Of a DNA stretch of 64,000 nucleotides, positions 57,846 through 64,000 are shown piece by piece (positions within the stretch are counted from its first letter, which is position 1; the number at the start of each line of letters is the position of its first letter). The notes beneath the pieces were generated by a model that was given only the letters and a program-made list of their open reading frames with translations, had not been told where the DNA came from and did not search any database. The stretch is from Mermis nigrescens (taxonomy: Eukaryota > Nematoda > Enoplea > Mermithida > Mermithidae). A program made the position numbers and the translations under genes. The stretch lies in assembly GCA_036768485.1 (NCBI GenBank), contig JAVLUZ010000142.1, forward strand, positions 13,177,814 through 13,241,813, read 5' to 3'.

Positions 57846-58377
57846 GTAAGGCGTTTGGATATTTAATTTTATACAAAGAACATGATTTATTGCTTTTGCT
57901 GACCATAGATACACAGCATGACCTATTTTGGGGGAGGGGGTCAGGCTGTCTGAAGGGGGGTAAAAAGTTTTGATTTTTTGGGCCAAAATGACCTCAAAAA
58001 CTGGTATCAGGACTGAAATAGCGTTAAAACTACGTTATTATAGAGTTGTCTATTTCAAGCTTTTCTAAAGAAATTTTTGCAATTTTCATCAATTTTTGGC
58101 TTTCATTTTGCCTCATGTATCCCGAAAAATTTTCCATTTTCTCTATTCTGGGTGTCTAGATCACAGGTGCACAGCACGACCGATCTGGGGGGTCAAAACT
58201 AAGATTTTTGGAGTAAAATGACCTCATGAACTGGTATTAGCGCTAAAATACCGTTAAAACTACATTATTACACAGTTTCCGGCCAATTTTCATTTTTCAT
58301 CCGTTTTAGGCCTTCATTTGTCTCATTTTCCCCATAAAATTTTTCCATTTTTCTAATCTTGGGAAGTGGGTCAGGGC

Positions 58378-58646
58378 CATACCTGGGCGTGAGTGGGGGG
58401 GGGGGGTTTGGGGGGTATGGACCCCCCGAGAAACCAAAATACCACCCCCAGAAATCAAAATACCCCCCCAGAATTCAATGTTTGGAATTTTTTGTTTTTT
58501 TTCGCAATTTTTTGATGCCAATGGATAGTGCTCGGTGAGAAACGTTGAAAAATTGTGTTTTTTCGCCGTACCCGCATTTTCAAGGCCTTTCTTTGACCTT
58601 TAAAAAATCTTGCACACCCCCCCCGAACTTTGGTGCCGCCCACCTA
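58378..58646 (+). mobile_element. CATACCTGGGCG family MITE
   Basis: CATACCTGGGCGTGAGTGGG to GGTGCCGCCCACCTAGG. No clear duplication. Confidence 0.75.
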
Positions 58647-58701
58647 GGACCTTCCAACCCTCCCTCTCCCCCACGTGCACGTCTGGTCTAGACCTCCTAA
58701 G

Positions 58702-58905
58702 CACACATGGGCGTGGGGGGTTTGGGGGTATGCAACCCCACGAGTGACCAAAATACCCCCCAGAAACCAAAATACCTCCAGAATTCAATTTTTGAAATTT
58801 TTTCCGTAATTTTTTGATCACTCGGGGGTACCACGATTTTTAAGGCTATTTTTTGACCTCTGAAAAATATTGCACCCCCCAGAATTTAGGTGCCGCCCAC
58901 CTGCG
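58702..58905 (+). mobile_element. CATACCTGGGCG family MITE, internally shortened
   Basis: CACACATGGGCGTGGGGG to GTGCCGCCCACCTGCG, 204 bp; the segment with GCTCGATGAGAAACG is missing. Flanks CTCCTAAG / CTCCTAAC (7 of 8). Confidence 0.85.
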
Positions 58906-59424
58906 CTCCTAACCCTTCCCCCAGTGTATGTCTGATCCTGGCTTGCTAATATTATTATAAATATTGTACATGCAACTTCTGCGCTTCTTTTATAATAAGT
59001 GCACGAACATTCGTTAATAAGTATAGGTACGAAAATTCTTGAATTGGTGTATGAATATGCAAAATAGTTAAAATTGCCGAATAAATTTTTGCTGTTGATT
59101 GTGGTACGGGGATTGTGCATTTCGGATGTTGGTGATCTGTCGATTCTGGCTGAAGTTGATTACTTTTATATATGTTATGATTAAAATTCAACTAAATAAG
59201 TGGAGTAGACTCATAAATCGTTGGTAACTAATCAAGTTTATAAATTTAATCTAAATTTGTTCCATTCAGTTCGAATGAATTGAACGTTTGTGCTTTATTG
59301 TCAAAAAAATAGAAGAATTTAGCATTTTTGGGCTTCGTTTAACATATAAGTCAGAAAATGTGCTACCGATTTTTAACGTTTGCTGCGATCACACATGTAA
59401 CGGCTCGAAAGTTTGGCTGGGATC

Positions 59425-59680
59425 CATGCGTGGGTAGCACCAAAATTGGGGGAGGGGGTGCAAGATTTTTCAAAGGTCATAAAATGGTCTTGAAAATGGT
59501 GGTATGGTGGAAATAACACCATTTTTCAACGTTTCTCATCGAGAACTATCCATTGGCACCAAAAATTGCGAAAAAAACAAAAATTGCACAAATTGAATTC
59601 TGTGAGGGGTTATTTTGGTTTATGGGGAGGGTATTCAGCCTTCTGGGGTGCATACCCACCAAACCCCTCGCCCAAGTGTG
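59425..59680 (-). mobile_element. CATACCTGGGCG family MITE (reverse)
   Basis: CATGCGTGGGTAGCACC to CTCGCCCAAGTGTG. Flanks CTGGGATC / GTGGGGTC (6 of 8). Confidence 0.75.
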
Positions 59681-60471
59681 GTGGGGTCCCCGGCCATTTT
59701 CAGGAGGGAAGGGGATGAATGACCTCCTAGTTTTGGCCTAAACGGCCAATAAAGTTCGATTTTTACCGAAAATGGGGGAGGGTCAAAAATTTTCTGGCTT
59801 GGGGAGATGGGGAGACGACCAATTTTGGGTAAGGGGTCCCTCCCTCCCCTCTTACATGTATGGCTGCAATGCAATGGAAAGCTTTGTGAAGAAACCAACC
59901 CTTTTTAGAAATATTAGTGCGTATTTCGATTCTTGCATGCAAGCCTTGGCTCCGAGTTAAATTTGCGTTCATCTACGATAGGCTATTCTTAGTCGTAAAA
60001 ATAAAATTTTGATATCTAAGATGAACGAATGAGATTCTTACATATGTGTACATTTCTCGCAAATTAACACGTTTGACTTACTGTAGGCTGACCAGCGGGT
60101 TTTGTTGTACAATATCACTCAATATACGGTAGCTGATATGCAGCAACTGCATTCTAAAACGAAAACGAGAACATTTATTAGATTTTATCTGATACACAAA
60201 TTTAAATTTATTATTTCCGATTTCTGCAACCCATTCCGTAGGTTAAATTAGGCCAAACAACCAATTTTTTACACTCAACATACAGGACAGCAGCCATCTC
60301 TTCTAAAGGTGTTTGTGCGAAGTAAAGTGTAGATCAAAAAGTACAAATTAAAGTATAATGACCTCGCCCCTGGGGTAGGCTTTTCTGATCAATTTTAAAT
60401 TGCGTATTGTTTATTTATGTACATACGTTTCACTTTAATATTCACTGATGTACCTAATAACCAGGGCCGTA

Positions 60472-61060
60472 TTTAGGAGGGGCGGCCCCCACCGGAAATA
60501 AAAAAAATTTCTGAAACACACAAGGGTCCCCTAGAGGAAAAAAAGAAAAATTCTCAAAGTAGGTCTAAAACACCACCAAAACAGGTTTTCAGCGTACTTT
60601 CGAGCTATTAAACTCAAAATTTTTTGGCGCTTCGTGCCGCATTTATCGTTTATGTATAGTTTTGTCTCCTAGCCCGCCTGAAACCGCTCAAATTTGAGTA
60701 TGACATGTAGAACATGTCAATATTTTTTGGCGCTTCGCGCCGAATTATTCATTTTCTGTATTGTTTTTCTTTGTAAATGACAAAGATTAATTACAAAGAC
60801 AGAAGTTAGGAAATTATTCGTCGATTGAATGATGAGAAATTTGTTGTGAAGATTGTCTAAACGATACATCTGTGTTGTAATATGAGTTAGGAATAAAGTA
60901 AAAATTAAAATTTTCTTGAAACTTTTTCCAACCATTACATAGAGCTCGTTGAGATATGCTCAAAAATGCTTTTATTTTTGCCCGTCTCTTAATGGTTCTC
61001 GAGATATTTGACCTCAAAATTTTCGGCCCTACCTGAAATAAAATCCTGGAAACGGGCCTG
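60472..61060. mobile_element. CAGGCCCGTA family hAT-like element
   Basis: 589 bp, CAGGGCCGTATTTAGG to CTGGAAACGGGCCTG. Flanks CTAATAAC / CTGATAAC (7 of 8). Shares internal text with 6490-7218 and 26996-27282. Confidence 0.87.
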
Positions 61061-61405
61061 CTGATAACTCTTAATGGAATTGCAGTACGAGCATATATAA
61101 TCTGACTTTATTGACTAGACGTTCGCTGATTCATTTTTCGATAGGTTGTATGCGCTGCTTTCATTTATCAAGTTATATTATTTAAGTTATTCAAGTGCAT
61201 TTATCATTTATTTATCTATGTTATTTAAGCAGTCAGATTAATCTTATAATTATCGAACTATGGATAGCATTTGATCGCCTAGTTCGGAATCTATGTTTGG
61301 TAGGTTAGCTTCTAAATTTTGTTTAGCAAGCTTCTATTAACTTTAGTCAACAGACTTGACCGCGTAAAATCAACGTTTATTTACATTTGCTAATATTTTA
61401 TACAG

Positions 61406-61529
61406 CATTAAACAAGCCCAAGAAACCATTTCTGTCGCCTTACCTATGTTGAAAAAGCTAAATGTGCCAACAAGGCGCCCCGATGATTACTTGGCCGAAA
61501 TGTTCAAATCGGATGATCACATGAAGAAG
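61406..61529 (+). CDS. EBP2: EBP2 exon 4
   Basis: Acceptor TTTATACAG; the first base completes a Phe codon. It reads IKQAQETISVALPMLKKLNV PTRRPDDYLAEMFKSDDHMK K, ending AAG|GTTGAG in phase 0. VPTRRPDDYLAEM is the best-conserved block of the family. Confidence 0.95.
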
Positions 61530-62638
61530 GTTGAGATCTTAGTTTTTATTTTATAACTAATATTTTCCCTTATTTCTTTCAATTCATTCAGTATCGATTC
61601 GACATGAGCATTTATGAACCATATATATAATATAATCTTGAGAATAGGAACATGAATAATCGTAGTGAAAGATGTACGCACGTATTTATGAAAGTATTAT
61701 AAAGGAAGAGTATAATTCGTGAATTCAATTTCTTATTTTAAGTTGAACGTGTAAAATTTGAAAAGTTGGTAGATATAGAAGAGTATCAAAGAAGTGGAAT
61801 GAGGGCCGAAGAATTCTCATTCGAGATTGGCGACCCGCTCACGAATCCTTCTAATAGCCTTCCTGAATTTACGCCGAAAATACATCTTTTTCAGCTTTTT
61901 TTAGTAGCTCTAGCAAGTATTTTCAATTAAGATTAATTATTCGTGCTTTCCGAATTTCAATCTGCAGCAATAAGACTTATAAATCTTTTCCGAAACGAAA
62001 GTTTCTTATTTTCTCACTTTTTTAATTAAAAAGTAGAATAGCGGCTGTCTTCCACACGTGGGCAGTAACCATACTTGGGCAGCGACCGAACTCTGGGGGT
62101 CTGGTTGGTGTAAAACTGGCAGAAATCCCGAAAACATGCCGAAAATTTACTTCCGGGGGTCTGTCGATTTTGGGCCTTTACTGGATTCTCCGGGGGGTTC
62201 AGCCGGATTCTCGGGCTCTGAACCCCCTCCCGCTTACGTGTGGCAGCAACCAAAATCTAGAGGTCTGATGTAACAGAATCGCAATAAATCGCCGGGCGAG
62301 GCTTCAAACCCCCCTAACCTCCCCACACCCATGTGTGCTGCCCACTATTAATTTTTTTCAAAAACTTATATGTTTTCTCAAAAATTTGTCGAAAAATATT
62401 ATTTTTAATGTCTTAATATTATACTTATATTATTTACAAAAACCTATTTCGGATAAAAAATTTGGAGCGGTATCTTACGAATTTTTCTTGATCAGGACTT
62501 TTCCAAAACACGAAGATAGTCTCTAACAAAAAGCTAGATTAGCTAATAAGCTAGATTATATTCTACTCAGGTCAAAATATAATACGCCTCAACAAATTCA
62601 TTGTAAAGAACCTGAATGAATGTTTGAATAAACTTTAG
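61530..62638. other. EBP2 intron 4
   Basis: 62050-62345 is a repeat-derived patch of near-palindromic CCATACTTGGGCAGC / CATGTGTGCTGCCCAC ends with C/G runs. The rest has no supportable feature. Confidence 0.6.
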
Positions 62639-62804
62639 GTCAGAGGAAAATTGCTAAACTTACAGTTGGTTAAAGAAAAATCGGAAGCTGCCAGGCGTTT
62701 CAGAGAAGAAAGAAAATTTGCTGGCCGCATCCAGAAAGACGTGGCGCTAGAACGACAGAAGGAGAAGAAAATTTTATCGGACGCCGTTAAAAAACACAAA
62801 AGAG
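62639..62804 (+). CDS. EBP2: EBP2 exon 5 (ends at a GC donor)
   Basis: Acceptor AAACTTTAG. It reads VRGKLLNLQLVKEKSEAARR, FREERKFAGRIQKDVALERQ and KEKKILSDAVKKHKR plus one G. The highly charged helix matches the coiled-coil part of EBP2. The exon is ended at AGAG|GCAAGG because this gives AVKKHKRGMKDQLE, in register with the family. Read-through would give GKDKTCM and stop at 62824-62826. The GT donor at 62825 would put exon 6 in the wrong frame. Confidence 0.9.
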
Positions 62805-63533
62805 GCAAGGACAAGACATGCATGTAGGGTGGGCGGTTTGGGGATCCTTAGACCCCATAGACAGGCACGTATCTCTGGGGAATCGGGGGGTCCGGTCCAA
62901 ACCGCCCCCCCCTAAATTCAGAAAAATCGGAAAAATAGGACCTTTAAACATTATTTTGTACTATTTTTGGCCTTTTTGGGCTTAGGCCTTAGTCCCCCCA
63001 AAATTGGCGTTGTCCCCCCAAATAGGACGGCCAGCTACGTGCCTGCCCATAGAAAGGAAAAATTGGAAGTTTTTCAGGAAAATGTGACAAAATGAAGGCA
63101 AAATACGGAGGAAAATTGAAAATTTCTCTTTAAATGCGCTCGTTAGCTATTTTAGGCGCTTATGTACAGTAATATCTAACGTGAGCTTGCTTGAGGTTGT
63201 ACAAATGTACCTAAATGTATCATTGATTTTTGTAGGTACGGGCCTCATAGGTTTAACCGGAAGATTATAATTAAATACATCCCTTGATGTTTTTATGTAT
63301 AGATTTGTTGAAATGCATAAATATTGGCAGATTCTACACATTTTATCTTTAATCCCTCATAATTTAGAAGTTAGACATAAAAATTTAAAATTTGAATTCA
63401 AAACATTAAGATAAAAATTTTTTAGCTGTAAATTTGTCTTGCTTTTAGATTTTTAAAATTGAATTAAATTCTTTCAGCGAAACTGTAAAACTGACCGGAG
63501 CGTATCTAATTATCAATATCTTCTTAAATTTAG
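62805..63533 (+). other. EBP2 intron 5, GC-AG type
   Basis: The intron starts GCAAGG and ends TTTAG. It contains a complete 174-bp hAT-like element (62872-63045). The flanking exon AAAGAG|GCAAGG keeps strong pairing with U1 apart from the +2 C, as is usual for GC-AG introns. Confidence 0.75.
62872..63045. mobile_element. CAGGCACGTA family hAT-like MITE
   Basis: 174 bp, CAGGCACGTATCTCTGGGG to GGCCAGCTACGTGCCTG. Perfect 8-bp duplication CCCATAGA (62864-62871, 63046-63053). It lies in the GC-AG intron of EBP2. Confidence 0.93.
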
Positions 63534-63585
63534 GCATGAAGGATCAACTGGAAAAAATTATCGGCGGCGATCGATCCGGTGATAA
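63534..63585 (+). CDS. EBP2: EBP2 exon 6
   Basis: Acceptor CTTAAATTTAG. Two bases complete Gly, then MKDQLEKIIGGDRSGD and two bases before a consensus donor GTAAGT. It corresponds to the segment just before the basic, glycine-containing C-terminal tail of EBP2, which must lie beyond the window. Confidence 0.85.
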
Positions 63586-64000
63586 GTAAGTCGGATTTTT
63601 TAATGTGCCGACAATAGTTGCTGGTCGTTTTTATTTTTTGCCTTAGCTTGTTTTCAACATAGTTTTCTAATTTGGTTGCTTAGTTATTCTCTTACTATTT
63701 ATAATATGAATATGTACAAGCTGATCATTTGTTTATGACCTAAGCGACTAGAGATTTCTAAAAGTCCTATTGTATTCGTGCATACTACACGCTTAACTTT
63801 GAAGAAGTGCAGGTGTCATTTATAGAAAAGTTATTCATCATACGCAGTTTAAAATCATTCATTCTGAGCGATTGTAGCACGGGTGCGCAGGGTCAAACTT
63901 TCAGGGGTGAGGTGAAGACGACACCTGGGCGTGTGGGGAGGGGGTTTGGGGTATGCATCCCCACCCCCGAGAAACCAAAATACCACCTGGAATTTATTTT
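63586..64000. other. EBP2 intron 6 (start), with a cut-off MITE at the window edge
   Basis: 63920 onward (CACCTGGGCGTGTGGGG ... GAGAAACCAAAATACCACC) is the left part of a CATACCTGGGCG element that runs off the window. Confidence 0.75.

Larger units (their letters stand above)
57846..61405. other. EBP2 intron 3, 3.6 kb
   Basis: Contains four recognisable elements (58378, 58702, 59425, 60472) and a direct repeat (57940-58050 versus 58190-58290, both with AAAATGACCTCA...CTGGTAT). 58930-59400, 59700-60460 and 61070-61400 show nothing supportable. Confidence 0.7.
50573..63585 (+). other. EBP2: Gene model B: EBP2 (rRNA-processing protein, EBNA1BP2 homologue), 3' end beyond window
   Basis: Six exons (50573-50713, 51496-51582, 57709-57845, 61406-61529, 62639-62804, 63534-63585) join in frame into the N-terminal two thirds of EBP2, a conserved nucleolar coiled-coil protein needed for 27S/60S pre-ribosome maturation. 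The order of landmarks matches the family: acidic Ser/Asp N-terminus; [LQ]xAFxxGxxKPGLNVV; GLKxxLxExRxDLDWIERxD; EDDFxRExSF; QAQxxxxxALPxLxxLxVPTxRPxDYxAEM; KSDxHMxK; VRxKL; the lysine/arginine-rich helix; and AxKKxxxGMKDxLE. The basic C-terminal tail is missing because the window ends. Introns are 782, 6126, 3560, 1109 and 729 bp, all filled with repeats. Confidence 0.93.

Overview
This is a eukaryotic, most likely invertebrate animal, nuclear window. It is A+T-rich, has no bacterial-style gene packing, and its coding sequence is split into short exons by GT-AG introns of about 60 bp to 9.5 kb. The species cannot be named from the sequence. All calls come from reading the DNA by eye; no alignment or search was run.

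Two host genes can be followed on the + strand. The right-hand one (50573 to beyond the window end) is recognised with confidence as EBP2 (EBNA1BP2), a nucleolar protein of 60S ribosome assembly. Six exons join in matching phases, and intron 5 appears to be a rare GC-AG intron. The left-hand one (about 738-31520) is a phase-consistent chain of ten exons. They predict an acidic, lysine-rich protein with three small winged-helix/LOTUS-like (OST-HTH-like) segments and a central charged helical region. Its identity is not known to me, and both ends are uncertain. Two extra candidate exons (17393, 20282) and a possible small membrane-protein gene inside the 9.5-kb intron (10293-10761) are weaker.

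Everything else is transposon-derived. At least eight families of short inverted-terminal-repeat elements recur, many with 8-bp target duplications that I could read directly (hAT-like), plus two TA-flanked mariner-like elements. One broken APE/RT non-LTR retrotransposon (RTE/BovB-like) lies reversed in EBP2 intron 2. There are also a 2.45-kb foldback element with 20-bp minisatellite arms, two tRNA-derived sequences and several simple repeats.

Region by region: 1-31.5 kb holds the winged-helix gene with element-rich introns. 32.2-37.2 kb is a composite element with flanking AAGATA arrays. 37.8-47.5 kb is a Russian-doll stack of insertions at least four levels deep. 47.5-50.5 kb holds degraded repeats. 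50.5-64 kb holds EBP2 with repeat-filled introns. A GC-rich palindrome (GGCGCGAAGCGCC and variants) recurs about 40 times across unrelated repeat families and gives the non-coding DNA its distinctive look.
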